From positions 3,968,001-4,032,000 of the forward strand of contig NZ_CP020880.1 of NCBI RefSeq assembly GCF_002157855.1: a stretch of DNA of 64,000 nt. The letters are read 5' to 3'. Origin of the DNA: Sutcliffiella horikoshii (lineage in GTDB: Bacteria; Bacillota; Bacilli; Bacillales; Bacillaceae_I). A program made the translations under genes and the position numbers. This document shows positions 9,537-17,937 of the stretch, in pieces; position 1 is the stretch's first letter, and every line of letters starts with the position of its first letter. The notes under the pieces were generated by a model that made no database searches, was not told the DNA's origin, and saw nothing but the letters and a program-made list of their open reading frames with translations.

Positions 9537-10429
9537 TTAAACATTGGTTTTTGCATTTTCTACTAATTGTTCCATATATTCAACAATTTGATCTCTCAAG
9601 TCTTCTCTTTCTAAAGCAAAATCTAATTGAGCTTTGATAAAATCAAATTTATCTCCAACATCATGGCGTACTCCACTGAATTCATAAGCAACCACCATTT
9701 GTTTCTCGTTTAGTTCTTTAATTGCATCTGTTAACTGGATTTCTCCGCCAGCTCCAGGTGCTTGTGTTTCTAGAATGTCGAATATTTCCGGACGAAGGAT
9801 GTACCTGCCCATAATTGCATGGTTGGAAGGCGCCTCTTCCATTTTTGGTTTTTCCACCAAACTATCGATATGGTAGCAGTGCTCATCTATTTCTCCATTC
9901 TTCATAGAGATTACACCGTACTTTGAAACATCTTCTTTTGGTACTTGCTGAACGCCTAAGACCGAAGAATCAAAACGCTCGTACACTTCAATCAGTTGCT
10001 TCGTACAAGGTTTGTCAGGAGAATAGACAATGTCATCACCAAGCAACACTGCAAACGGCTCATCCCCTATAAAGCGCTTCGCACACCCAATCGCATGGCC
10101 AAGGCCAAGAGGCTCTTTTTGACGAATATAATGGATATTCGCAAGCTTCGATATCTCTGAATCTCTTCCAACTGCTCATACTTCCCCTTCTTCGCCAACG
10201 TCTCTTCCAACTCATAAGACTTATCAAAGTGATCCTCAATCGCACGCTTGCCACGACCGCTGACAATAATAATATCTTCAATCCCAGAAGCAACCGCCTC
10301 TTCAATAATGAACTGGATTGTCGGCTTATCCACAATCGGCAGCATCTCTTTCGGTTGCGCTTTCGTTGCCGGAAGGAATCGAGTCCCTAATCCTGCCGCT
10401 GGAATAATCGCTTTTCTCACCTTTTGCAT
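9537..10429 (-). pseudogene. galU: UTP-glucose-1-phosphate uridylyltransferase with single-base frameshift
   Basis: The gene starts at 10429 after GAGGGGGATG and encodes the GalU N-terminus, including [14 protein letters not shown] and the [10 protein letters not shown] region. The frame is lost near 10157-10159 after EQLEEIQ. In the next frame the family sequence resumes at once as [18 protein letters not shown], passes through LLGDDIV and continues to the normal C-terminus at 9537. One missing base therefore splits an otherwise complete enzyme of about 297 residues. The downstream frame could also be read as a 170-residue fragment from an internal ATG at 10049. Either this is a real null mutation or an assembly/sequencing error. 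GalU makes UDP-glucose for polysaccharide, teichoic acid and glycolipid synthesis. Confidence 0.85.
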
Positions 10430-10444
10430 GACGTCATCCCCCTC

Positions 10445-12280
10445 TTAAACTGAAACTTTTGTTCTATATAAGTGCTTCAACTCTTCTTCTTTATTATTCG
10501 CAACGGCTAAAAGATATGCTCTTAATTCCGCTTCACTCATCGTCTCAAAATTCCTCAAGAAGTAACCCAATACCTCTTCATCCTTCAACGGCGCCTTCCC
10601 AATATGAATCTTCGGAAACACATCTGCCTTATGAATCTCATTTTCATTCAACAACTCTTCATACATCTTCTCCCCAGGTCGAATCCCAGAATACCTAATC
10701 CCAATTTCATCAATTGAATAACCCGACAAGGTGATTAGGTTTTTCGCCAGGTCAACAATTCTAACCGGCTCTCCCATATCCAACACAAATACCTCTCCAC
10801 CACGTGCCAGGGTACCTGCTTGTATCACAAGCCTAGAAGCTTCCGGTATCGTCATAAAGTACCGCGTCATATCCGGATGCGTCACTGTAACAGGTCCACC
10901 AGCCTGAATCTGCTTCTTAAATAGAGGAATAACACTCCCCCTGCTTCCAAGCACATTTCCAAATCGCACAGCAACAAACTTGGTCTTACTTTCCTGCGCA
11001 AGCTGCTGGACCACCATTTCCGCAAAACGTTTTGTAGAGCCCATAATGTTCGTAGGATTAACTGCCTTATCCGAAGATACAAGAACAAACGTATTAACCC
11101 CGAAAGTATCCGCCGCTTCTGCTACATTCTTCGACCCAAAGATATTATTCTTTACCGCTTCTTCGGGATTTCGCTCCATCAACGGTACATGTTTATGTGC
11201 CGCTGCATGGTAGACAACATCTGGCTTGTACTTTTCCATAATGGAGAAGATCTTACTTCTATCTTGTATGTCTGCAATTTCTGTAAAGATGTTAATCGTT
11301 GTATCGTATTTTGCACGCAACTCCAATTCAATGGAGTAAATACTGTTTTCCCCGTGACCAAGCAATATCAGGTTTTCAGGAGTAAAGTTAGATATCTGAC
11401 GACAGATTTCGGACCCAATGGAGCCTCCAGCACCCGTTACAAGTACTGTTTTACCTGTAATAGATTCCGAGATACTTGCCATATCTAGTTTTACTGGATC
11501 TCTACCAAGCAGATCTTCCACCTCTACATCACGAAACTCATTGACAGATACTTTTCCTGACATGAGGTCTTCAAGCATCGGAATAATCTTTGTTTTTGCA
11601 TCAGTTTTGACACATTCTTGATAAATCGTGTTGATCTCTTTTTTTCCAAGTGAAGGGATGGCGATAATGATATTGTCAATTTCCATCTTCATTACAACAG
11701 ATTCAATATCACTAACTCCACCGTTTACCGGTACACCTAAAATTTGAAGTTTTTGTTTTTTCGGATCGTCGTCGACAAAAGCTACCGGGACTAAATCTGC
11801 GTCTCTGTTTTGTAACAGTTGTCGTGCCACCATTGTTCCGCCTGCACCTGCTCCCACAATAAGAGTGCGCTTCTTATGTATGTTCTTTTTATAATAGAAG
11901 TCTCTGTATACACGCCAAGAAAAGCGGGATCCACCAATTAGAATCATATGTAACATCCATGTGACGATTAACACACGCAGATATACATGACCATTAACAA
12001 GCAGCTGCACAAATCCGGCCACCGTAACAGAATAGGTCACAGCCTTTGTAATTCCCATTAGTTCCCCAATACTCGCATACTCCCAGGCCTTATGGTATAG
12101 CTTGTATGTATAAGCAAATAAATGATGCCAGATGATCAACGTTAAGGAGCTAAGAAATAGTGTACCTGAGCTAAGTATATTCGCATCAGGCATAAGCAGC
12201 CAAAAGCCCACATAAATAGAAGACAGGACAATTAAAGAATCAACAATGATTAAGAATGATAGTCTCTTTTTGTAAGTCAT
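10445..12280 (-). CDS. epsC: UDP-GlcNAc 4,6-dehydratase, membrane-bound (EpsC/PglF/CapD type)
   Basis: A 611-residue polysaccharide biosynthesis protein. Four membrane helices occupy residues 1-115. A first Rossmann domain follows with LIVGAGAGGTMVARQL near 140, then the SDR catalytic domain from about 280 with GAGGSIGSEICRQ. The active-site region SSDKAVNPTNIMGSTKR shows the Lys-containing, Tyr-less motif of the PglF/CapD branch. It converts UDP-GlcNAc to the 4-keto-6-deoxy sugar, the first step of bacillosamine synthesis. The start at 12280 has a strong AAGGAGGG site. It follows a terminator after ywqD, so it may have its own promoter or depend on read-through. Confidence 0.9.
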   Translation of the reverse strand: MTYKKRLSFLIIVDSLIVLSSIYVGFWLLMPDANILSSGTLFLSSLTLIIWHHLFAYTYKLYHKAWEYASIGELMGITKAVTYSVTVAGFVQLLVNGHVYLRVLIVTWMLHMILIGGSRFSWRVYRDFYYKKNIHKKRTLIVGAGAGGTMVARQLLQNRDADLVPVAFVDDDPKKQKLQILGVPVNGGVSDIESVVMKMEIDNIIIAIPSLGKKEINTIYQECVKTDAKTKIIPMLEDLMSGKVSVNEFRDVEVEDLLGRDPVKLDMASISESITGKTVLVTGAGGSIGSEICRQISNFTPENLILLGHGENSIYSIELELRAKYDTTINIFTEIADIQDRSKIFSIMEKYKPDVVYHAAAHKHVPLMERNPEEAVKNNIFGSKNVAEAADTFGVNTFVLVSSDKAVNPTNIMGSTKRFAEMVVQQLAQESKTKFVAVRFGNVLGSRGSVIPLFKKQIQAGGPVTVTHPDMTRYFMTIPEASRLVIQAGTLARGGEVFVLDMGEPVRIVDLAKNLITLSGYSIDEIGIRYSGIRPGEKMYEELLNENEIHKADVFPKIHIGKAPLKDEEVLGYFLRNFETMSEAELRAYLLAVANNKEEELKHLYRTKVSV

Positions 12281-12349
12281 AGGTGGAATCCCTCCTTTTC
12301 TTTGAATTAATTGTAATTATTATAGTAATATAGTCATGGTACAATGCCG

Positions 12350-12374
12350 AAAAATAGGAGGATGATTCATCCTC
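12350..12374 (-). terminator. Rho-independent terminator after ywqD
   Basis: The hairpin GAGGATG-aat-CATCCTC at 12358-12374 directly abuts the ywqD stop codon and is followed in the minus direction by CTATTTTT. It would separate the kinase pair from the polysaccharide genes unless read through. Confidence 0.75.
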
Positions 12375-13091
12375 TTATTTTCCACCATAATAGTAGTAAT
12401 ACGAACTTTCATTTTGCTTTTTCATGTTTAATACTACACCGAGTAGTTTAGCCTTGGCTGAATTTAGTAGGTCTTTTGCTTTGATAGCACTGTCTTTGTC
12501 CGTGGAACCGCTAGCTACCACCAGAATTGTACCGTCACATTGATTTGCAAGAATCTGGGCATCTGTTACCGCAAGTACAGGTGGTGTATCAAAAACCACT
12601 AAATCATAGATTCTATATGCTTCTGCAAGTAATTCTTCCATTGCACGAGAGCTTAATAGCTCTGCAGGATTCGGTGGAATTGGACCGCTTGTTAATATAT
12701 CAAGATATTCAATACGTGTTGGTTGAATCGTATCCAGTAATGCAGACTGCCTGGTAAGCACCGTCGTCAAGCCACGGAAATTCTCCTGCTGGAACGTATA
12801 ATGCGCTGTTGGTTTGCGAAGGTCAGAATCTACAAACAATACCTTCTTCCCTTGTTGTGCATTAACCACCGCAAGGTTACTTGCTGTCGTTGACTTTCCT
12901 TCTGATGGTCCTGAAGAAGTAATCATAATGGAACGTAGTTGTTGATCAACAGACGAGAACTGAATATTTGTACGAATGGTACGATATTGTTCTGAGATTG
13001 GAGATTTTGGTAATTTATCAGAAATTAAATGTCTGCTCGCCGTTGCTTTAGCTGTTGACTTTTGCTTTTTTCTAAGACCCAACTGTCTCAC
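12375..13091 (-). CDS. ywqD: Bacterial tyrosine kinase (BY-kinase) for polysaccharide export
   Basis: A 238-residue cytoplasmic P-loop kinase. It has Walker [16 protein letters not shown] near residue 60, Walker A' [11 protein letters not shown] near 88, Walker B LVVFDTPP near 168, and a C-terminal tyrosine cluster (five consecutive Tyr before GGK) that is the autophosphorylation site in this family. It needs the membrane modulator encoded just upstream, whose C-terminus it overlaps by 20 bases. The reading frame opens with GTG at 13091. A TTG nine bases further in, at 13082, has the better-placed AGAGGTGA ribosome site and may be the true start. In B. subtilis the orthologue PtkA phosphorylates UDP-glucose dehydrogenases, among others; no phosphatase gene (ywqE) is visible here. 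Confidence 0.9.
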   Translation of the reverse strand: MRQLGLRKKQKSTAKATASRHLISDKLPKSPISEQYRTIRTNIQFSSVDQQLRSIMITSSGPSEGKSTTASNLAVVNAQQGKKVLFVDSDLRKPTAHYTFQQENFRGLTTVLTRQSALLDTIQPTRIEYLDILTSGPIPPNPAELLSSRAMEELLAEAYRIYDLVVFDTPPVLAVTDAQILANQCDGTILVVASGSTDKDSAIKAKDLLNSAKAKLLGVVLNMKKQNESSYYYYYGGK

Positions 13092-13818
13092 CTCTCGTTC
13101 TTGCTTTTACTTGGTGTCTTTGCATCGCTTCTCGAATGTCTTTATCTTCAATTATGGTAATGGAACCCAATACAGGCAATTCTAATAGTTTTTCCACATC
13201 TTGCTCGTTCTTTACTGTGTTATCAAGGAATTCTAACAAGAATGCTAAGCCCACTCCTGCCATAAGACCTATAACGAATGCAATGGCCATATTAAGTACA
13301 GGCTGTGGCTTGATTGGGGATGGATTTTCTCCCACCTGCGCTCCAGAAAGAATGCTAACATTATCGACATTCATGATGTCAATAACTTCTGCTTGGAAGG
13401 TTTGTGCCGTCACATTCGCAATAGTAGCAGCCAATACAGGATCAGCATGTTGGACAGTTATATCTAAAACCTGAGAGTTATTCGCACTTCCAACTGTAAT
13501 CATGCCGTTCAACTGCCCCGCATTAACTTCCCCATCCAAATTCTCACTCACTTTATCCAATATTGCCGGGCTTTTAATAATTACATTATACGTATTAATT
13601 AATTGCAGGTTGGTTTGTATATCCGCAGAAGTAAATTGAGCTTGTTCAGATTTCGCCTGATTTACTAGTAGTTGTGTAGAAGATTGATAGATTGGTGTTA
13701 ACAAGAAAAAGCTCACTACCCCACTGACTGTTGTTGCAAGAACGGTTAAGAGTACGATGAGCCATAGACGTTTTTTTATGGTTTGAAATAGTTCTTTTAG
13801 ACTAATAGTTTCTTCCAT
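13072..13818 (-). CDS. ywqC: Wzz-family kinase modulator / chain-length determinant
   Basis: A 248-residue membrane protein with the Wzz/TkmA layout. A cytoplasmic N-terminus ([14 protein letters not shown]) precedes TM1 near residues 18-38. An extracytoplasmic coiled region of about 130 residues ends with the proline motif [12 protein letters not shown], and TM2 lies near 177-197. The cytoplasmic tail ([21 protein letters not shown]) docks and activates the tyrosine kinase. A GGAGG site precedes the ATG at 13818. Its promoter region carries three Spo0A boxes shared with the divergent gene at 14107. Confidence 0.88.
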   Translation of the reverse strand: MEETISLKELFQTIKKRLWLIVLLTVLATTVSGVVSFFLLTPIYQSSTQLLVNQAKSEQAQFTSADIQTNLQLINTYNVIIKSPAILDKVSENLDGEVNAGQLNGMITVGSANNSQVLDITVQHADPVLAATIANVTAQTFQAEVIDIMNVDNVSILSGAQVGENPSPIKPQPVLNMAIAFVIGLMAGVGLAFLLEFLDNTVKNEQDVEKLLELPVLGSITIIEDKDIREAMQRHQVKARTRGETVGS

Positions 13819-13965
13819 GTCGACCTCCGATAGTTATTGGTAAAGTTTATTTTTCTTACATATTTCTTCATATTATGTCACATAGAAACTATTATAGGTG
13901 AGATTTCCTTACTTATCTATATAATAAATGTAATTTCTTTGTAATAAAAGAGAAATTTCAATGAA

Positions 13966-13979
13966 AACGCTGTAGCGTT
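13966..13979. promoter_or_regulatory. Inverted repeat in the ywqC upstream region
   Basis: AACGCT-GT-AGCGTT is a perfect 6-bp inverted repeat within a longer TGAA...TTCA dyad. It lies between the ywqC start and the Spo0A boxes. It resembles an operator, and partly a cre site, but no regulator can be assigned. Confidence 0.35.
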
Positions 13980-13989
13980 CAGAGTAATT

Positions 13990-14038
13990 TTTGACAAATA
14001 AATCGTATTTTGTCGAATAGATAAAGAAGTTTGTCGAA
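13990..14038. promoter_or_regulatory. Three perfect Spo0A boxes in the ywqC / 14107 divergent promoter region
   Basis: The Spo0A consensus TTTGTCRAA is matched exactly at 14009-14017 and 14030-14038 on the plus strand (TTTGTCGAA, starts 21 bases apart, two helical turns). It is matched on the minus strand at 13990-13998 (TTTGACAAA). Three full matches in 49 bases is far above chance. The cluster lies about 170 bases upstream of the exopolysaccharide kinase pair and about 70 bases upstream of the divergent gene. Direct binding of phosphorylated Spo0A is inferred. Confidence 0.7.
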
Positions 14039-14106
14039 CTGCTAATAATTTTTCTCGTGTTGCATATATTTGGTTATAGTTTAAGGACAACATAGGGGAG
14101 ATTACG

Positions 14107-14577
14107 ATGCGGAAAAATAGAGGAAAACGTGCAATGGTTTTTGTTGTAGGGATAGGAGTGTTTTTAATATTAATTTATATAGTGTCCTCTTTATTCATGG
14201 GGGAGGAAAGAAAGGCAAAGCGCGTGGTTGTGGATTATTATAAATATGAAAGTGCACAGGACTATAGCAGATCATGGGAATTACTCCACACTGAAATGAA
14301 AGCTAAATTTGGCAGAGGCGCGTTTGCTTCTGACAGAGTACATGTTTTTAATGGGCATTTTGGGGCTGATACTTTTTCTTATGAAGTAAGTAAAGCCAAA
14401 GAAATAAAGAATTGGAAGATGGAGAAGGAGGGAGAATCTTTTGGCACTGCTTATGAATTTGAAGTCAGGCAGGATTATCGAGGGAAGTATGGGCATTTCG
14501 CGTTTGTACAATTTGTGTATGTGGTGCGTGAGGACGGGGAGTGGCGGATATTGTGGGATTATAAGGAGAGAAATTAA
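14107..14577 (+). CDS. Membrane-anchored hypothetical protein
   Basis: I do not recognise this 156-residue protein. It has a basic N-terminus, one membrane helix at about residues 9-31 with no lipobox, and an extracytoplasmic domain rich in aromatic residues and short alternating strands. It ends YVVREDGEWRILWDYKERN. The compact alpha+beta pattern, with KRVVVDYYKYESAQDYSRSWELL at its start, resembles NTF2-like or DUF4878-type extracytoplasmic domains, but this is a loose resemblance. A GGGGAG site precedes the ATG. It is transcribed divergently from ywqC and shares the Spo0A-box region. Confidence 0.65.
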   Translation: MRKNRGKRAMVFVVGIGVFLILIYIVSSLFMGEERKAKRVVVDYYKYESAQDYSRSWELLHTEMKAKFGRGAFASDRVHVFNGHFGADTFSYEVSKAKEIKNWKMEKEGESFGTAYEFEVRQDYRGKYGHFAFVQFVYVVREDGEWRILWDYKERN

Positions 14578-14587
14578 ATATGGATTT

Positions 14588-14612
14588 AAAAAGGGACAGC
14601 ATGCACTGTCCC
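14588..14612 (-). terminator. Rho-independent terminator after the acidic lipoprotein gene
   Basis: In the minus direction GGGACAG-tgcatg-CTGTCCC is followed by TTTTTAAA. It lies 17 bases beyond the stop of the gene at 14630 and just after the convergent gene at 14107-14577. Confidence 0.8.
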
Positions 14613-14629
14613 CCGCTTTATGAAAGAGA

Positions 14630-14860
14630 TTACTGCTGGTCTTCTTCCTCTTCCATTTCCATATCTTCTTCCATGTTCTCTTCGTCTTGCTCCATATCTT
14701 CTTCCATGTTGTTCTCTTCTTCCATTTCAGGATCTGCAGGTTCTTCCATTGGTGGCTCTTCTTCTGGCGGAGGAACATCCTGATTGTTTGCTGCACATCC
14801 TGTAATTAGCATCGCTGCTAAAGCAGTACCAGTTAATTTCAATAACCATTTGCTGTTCAT
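14630..14860 (-). CDS. Small, extremely acidic lipoprotein
   Basis: About 76 residues from the ATG at 14860, chosen because GAAAGGAGAAGG precedes it. The sequence opens with a type II signal peptide ending in the lipobox LITGC, so the mature protein starts at Cys. The whole mature part is a low-complexity tail of Glu, Asp, Met and Pro with repeats such as MEEDME and EEPPMEEP. It carries no enzymatic motif. A surface-exposed, disordered polyanion is the most that can be said; metal binding or electrostatic roles are speculation. Confidence 0.7.
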   Translation of the reverse strand: MNSKWLLKLTGTALAAMLITGCAANNQDVPPPEEEPPMEEPADPEMEEENNMEEDMEQDEENMEEDMEMEEEEDQQ

Positions 14861-14979
14861 ATAAACCTTCTCCTTTCGTAAATGGAATTTCAAGACCCTT
14901 TTAGCTCATGTTGCTTGGTCCCTTTTTATATTCCCCATTTTTTGAGAAAGCTTGCATGGTTTTTGCAAATTTCTTCAAA

Positions 14980-15411
14980 TTACTGCTTTGGCCCTAATGC
15001 AAACATCATTTCCAGTTCACAGACGAGTTGGCCATCAACTGTTGCGATCCCTTTCCCTTTACCGATGCTGCCACGTACTCTTGTCATTTCGACCTCTAGG
15101 CGAAGTTGGTCCCCAGGAACTACTTGTTTCTTGAAGCGGCAGTTATCAATGCCTGTGAAGAAAGCAAGGCGTCCTTTGTTTTCTTCTTTTTTCAGCATGG
15201 CTACTGCACCCACTTGGGCTAATGCTTCCACTATTAGAACTCCAGGCATTACCGGGAACTCTGGAAAGTGGCCGTTGAAGAACTCTTCGTTTGCTGTCAC
15301 GTTTTTGATACCTATTGCACGTTGTCCTTCTTCAATTTCGACGATTCTGTCGATTAAAAGGAATGGATATCTATGTGGAATGATTGCCTTTATTTCGTTA
15401 ATATCAAGCAT
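14980..15411 (-). CDS. fabZ: 3-hydroxyacyl-ACP dehydratase FabZ
   Basis: A 143-residue hot-dog fold dehydratase of type II fatty acid synthesis. It removes water from 3-hydroxyacyl-ACP to give trans-2-enoyl-ACP in the cytoplasm. The signature [21 protein letters not shown] holds the catalytic His and the helix Glu. The start [14 protein letters not shown] is also typical. GTAGGAGG precedes the ATG at 15411. It is separated from epuA by a terminator, so it has its own transcription start. Confidence 0.95.
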   Translation of the reverse strand: MLDINEIKAIIPHRYPFLLIDRIVEIEEGQRAIGIKNVTANEEFFNGHFPEFPVMPGVLIVEALAQVGAVAMLKKEENKGRLAFFTGIDNCRFKKQVVPGDQLRLEVEMTRVRGSIGKGKGIATVDGQLVCELEMMFALGPKQ

Positions 15412-15429
15412 GGTTTTAAGACCTCCTAC

Positions 15430-15460
15430 TAATAGTTACTTACAATTATATAGGAAGGCA
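15430..15460 (-). promoter_or_regulatory. Possible SigA promoter of fabZ
   Basis: Minus-strand TATAAT lies about 35 bases upstream of the fabZ start, immediately after the epuA terminator. The -35 candidate is poor (TTCCTA), so only the -10 is convincing. Confidence 0.3.
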
Positions 15461-15491
15461 TAAAAAATAGGAAGTCCTTTGTCGGACTTCC
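15461..15491 (-). terminator. Rho-independent terminator after epuA
   Basis: GGAAGTCC-gacaaa-GGACTTCC at 15470-15491, then TATTTTTTATG in the minus direction, directly after the epuA stop codon. Confidence 0.85.
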
Positions 15492-15791
15492 TTATTCTTT
15501 GTTAACCAGATCGAGAATATGTTGCCACGTTTCCTTGTTCAGCACATCCATTGGATTGCCGCCACCAAGGACGCCGTAGCCAAACATGGCACCTGCAACG
15601 ATTGCTACTACCATTACAATAACTAGGATGATTAGACGTAACCATATAGGTATAAGTCGGATTCTAAACTTATATTTTTTCGGTCGTTCACCTTTTGTTG
15701 CACTTACTTCTTCTTGCTGACTTTCTTTATTTTTCTGAGCTTTGCGCAACTCTTCCCTTGATAAGCTCTTTTTGCCTGTTTCTTGCTCCAT
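15492..15791 (-). CDS. EpuA-family small membrane protein
   Basis: A 99-residue protein. The first half is charged and probably disordered (many Lys, Glu and Gln, ending KGERPKKYKFRIRLIPIWLR). One membrane helix follows at about residues 52-73, then AMFGYGVLGGGNPMDVLN and a short C-terminal helix. This layout matches the EpuA family (PF11772), often labelled in databases as an RNA polymerase beta subunit although no RNA polymerase sequence is present. Its function is unknown. It follows flhP by 37 bases. Confidence 0.75.
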   Translation of the reverse strand: MEQETGKKSLSREELRKAQKNKESQQEEVSATKGERPKKYKFRIRLIPIWLRLIILVIVMVVAIVAGAMFGYGVLGGGNPMDVLNKETWQHILDLVNKE

Positions 15792-15828
15792 TGCGCAACC
15801 TCTCCTTTTTCTTGGATTTCCTAAACGA

Positions 15829-16671
15829 TTATGATTTCAATCCGTTTACAAGTCCCATCATCTGGTCTGCAAACTGGACAGATTTAGCATTGAATTGATA
15901 AGAACGCTGCATTAACGTCATTTCCGTCATTTCTGAAGCAAGATCAACATTGGACTGCTCGAGCATTCCTTGCTGCATACGGATATCTTGACGTGCTCCA
16001 CCTTGTAAGAATCCTACCACCGATTCTTGATTAGCAACATTTTCTTGAGGAAGTGCATATAGAGAACCTGGTCTTGTCTCAAGCATCTGCGGTCTAATCA
16101 CTTCTGCAACTCCAAGCTCACGTGCAATGGCTTGTCCATCTGTCATTACGGCAGAAAGGATGCCACTTTCCTGAAGTTTGACTTCTTTCACATTTTCCGG
16201 CAGGATGATTGGCTGCTCGTCACTATCGAGCACCGGATGTCCCTCTGATGTAACAAGCATTACTTCGGCATTATTAATCGGCGATAAATAGAATACACCA
16301 TTTCGTGTAAATTGTGTACTAGTTTGCCCATTTTCCGTGACTTGAACCGTAAAGAACTGATCTTCCTTTGTCAGAGCAAAGTCTAACATACGATCGGTCG
16401 CTTTCATAGGTCCTTGCGTTAAGTGAAGTTGTGTTTTACTTAATCCTGACCCTGAGCCAACTCTAATGCCCAGCTCAGATTGACGGGCCGTTTGATTATC
16501 ATATTGCGCTAATGGCTGGTTATTTGATTGTTGGGCAAGCAACTCTTGAAAGGAAGCACTTCTTTGCTTATATCCGACTGTATCTACATTCGCCACATTG
16601 TGTGAGATTAAATCCAGTTGTTTTTGTAACTGATTCATTGTATTAGTAGCATTCAGCATGATTCTGTTCAT
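15829..16671 (-). CDS. flhP: Flagellar hook/basal-body rod-type protein FlhP
   Basis: A 280-residue rod/hook family protein. It has the N-terminal Flg_bb_rod motif ATNTMNQLQKQLDLISHNVANVDTVGYK and the C-terminal QSNVDLASEMTEMTLMQRSYQFNAK with coiled-coil character. These paired ends pack in the inner core of the rod or hook. It is the second of the flhO-flhP pair downstream of mbl, as I recall from B. subtilis. Secretion through the flagellar export apparatus is expected, so there is no signal peptide. Confidence 0.9.
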   Translation of the reverse strand: MNRIMLNATNTMNQLQKQLDLISHNVANVDTVGYKQRSASFQELLAQQSNNQPLAQYDNQTARQSELGIRVGSGSGLSKTQLHLTQGPMKATDRMLDFALTKEDQFFTVQVTENGQTSTQFTRNGVFYLSPINNAEVMLVTSEGHPVLDSDEQPIILPENVKEVKLQESGILSAVMTDGQAIARELGVAEVIRPQMLETRPGSLYALPQENVANQESVVGFLQGGARQDIRMQQGMLEQSNVDLASEMTEMTLMQRSYQFNAKSVQFADQMMGLVNGLKS

Positions 16672-16698
16672 TTATTTTCTCCCTCCGTTAAGGGCTTT

Positions 16699-17520
16699 TT
16701 AGTTAATGCGGCCAATTTCATTTGCTGCTTTTTGCATGCTCATATCATACGCTTGAATTACCTTCTGATTGGCTTCAAATGCTCTGTAGGCGGCTGTCAT
16801 ATCACTCATTGCTTGGGCAGTGTCCACATTTGAGCGTTCAATATGACCTTGAGAAATGGAATAGTTCACTCCAGGCTCTCCTACTGCATTTTGAAGAAGA
16901 GGAACGTTTTCTGCGGTTCGGTACAGCCCATTCCCTTCTCTCACCAACTCATCTGGGTTATTGGCAAGCGCAATTCCAAGTCGAGTATTTCGAATATCGC
17001 CTTCCAGGATTGTGCCGTCTTGTTGAACAAACATAGAGCGTGATCTTATCTGAATTCGGTTTTCATTTTCATCTAGCACATAAAGACCGCTGTTGGTCGT
17101 TAAATAACCTTCAGAATCAATGGAGAAGTTCCCGTTTCTTGTATATCGCGGTGTGCCATCCACCTGCTCCACTGTGAAATAAACCGATGCATTCTCAGGA
17201 AGGTTTTGATTTAGGATTGCAAGATCTGTATCATTTCCAGTCGGACGTAAATCCCCCTGTGTATGCTTAGGCTTTGTTTCTTGTAGGTACACACCTGTAC
17301 TAAGTCGTACCGGATCATTCGGATTTGACATAGGACTAAATGTATTCGTACCGCTTGCTTGCTCCATTCGTTGTAAGAGCATATCAGGAAAAGATCTTAA
17401 TGATCCTTGGTCCGCTTTATAACCAGGCGTATTTGCATTAGACAGATTGTTCGACATCATTTCCATGCGACGTTGCTGAGAAATCATCCCCGCTGTTGCA
17501 GTATAGAATCCACGTAACAC
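16699..17520 (-). CDS. flhO: Flagellar hook/basal-body rod-type protein FlhO
   Basis: A 273-residue FlgG-like protein. The N-terminus GFYTATAGMISQQRRMEMMSNNLSN is the classic rod motif. The centre has DLAILNQNLP and RYTRNGNFSIDSEGYL, and the C-terminus has QGHIERSNVDTAQAMSDMTAAYRAFEANQK. It forms part of the distal rod or hook-basal body. It is separated from flhP by 27 bases and presumably co-transcribed with it. Confidence 0.9.
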   Translation of the reverse strand: MLRGFYTATAGMISQQRRMEMMSNNLSNANTPGYKADQGSLRSFPDMLLQRMEQASGTNTFSPMSNPNDPVRLSTGVYLQETKPKHTQGDLRPTGNDTDLAILNQNLPENASVYFTVEQVDGTPRYTRNGNFSIDSEGYLTTNSGLYVLDENENRIQIRSRSMFVQQDGTILEGDIRNTRLGIALANNPDELVREGNGLYRTAENVPLLQNAVGEPGVNYSISQGHIERSNVDTAQAMSDMTAAYRAFEANQKVIQAYDMSMQKAANEIGRIN

Positions 17521-17652
17521 TCGACTTCACCTCAAATTTTATAACGTACAGATTTTTCTAATATCTATTATAGTACAAATAAGAGTTTGTCGATATATGT
17601 AATTTTATGATTATTGGATTTTTTTAGGAATATCTTATAAACAGCAAGAAAA

Positions 17653-17682
17653 AAAGCCCGTTTCCATTACTGGTAGGGGCTT
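17653..17682 (-). terminator. Terminator overlapping the end of the 17667 small gene
   Basis: In the minus direction AAGCCC at 17677-17682 pairs with GGGCTT at 17654-17659, followed by a run of T. The stem overlaps the last codons of the small gene. Confidence 0.6.
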
Positions 17683-17831
17683 AATTCCTGCATTTCATTC
17701 AGTTTTTGTCTATGATAGTTGCGTTTATTAATTAAATTCTTTCGTATTGTTTCATCCAAACAATCGTCAATTAATATTTCATGATAACTCACTCTGTAAG
17801 AATGCCATTGCCTTAAAATTCTTTGGTACAT
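17667..17831 (-). CDS. Small hypothetical protein
   Basis: A 54-residue basic, largely helical protein beginning MYQRILRQWHSYRVSYHE. The start at 17831 is supported by CGTGGAGGTG nine bases upstream; upstream codons of the same frame overlap this ribosome site. No family is recognised. It sits between the acyltransferase and flhO genes, with its own terminator. Confidence 0.5.
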   Translation of the reverse strand: MYQRILRQWHSYRVSYHEILIDDCLDETIRKNLINKRNYHRQKLNEMQELSPYQ

Positions 17832-17937
17832 GTTCAGATGCACCTCCACGGTTTTGTGATGTATTCTTTCTATACCCTTCGTGGAGGATTTCTAACATGA
17901 GTGGGTAGAATTCAGGGTAGACTGGGTAGACTCTAAA

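Noticed and set aside
10060-10335. Minus-strand 91-codon frame overlapping the N-terminal part of galU
   Set aside because: It is in neither of the two galU frames and has no family resemblance; it is a shadow of the real gene.
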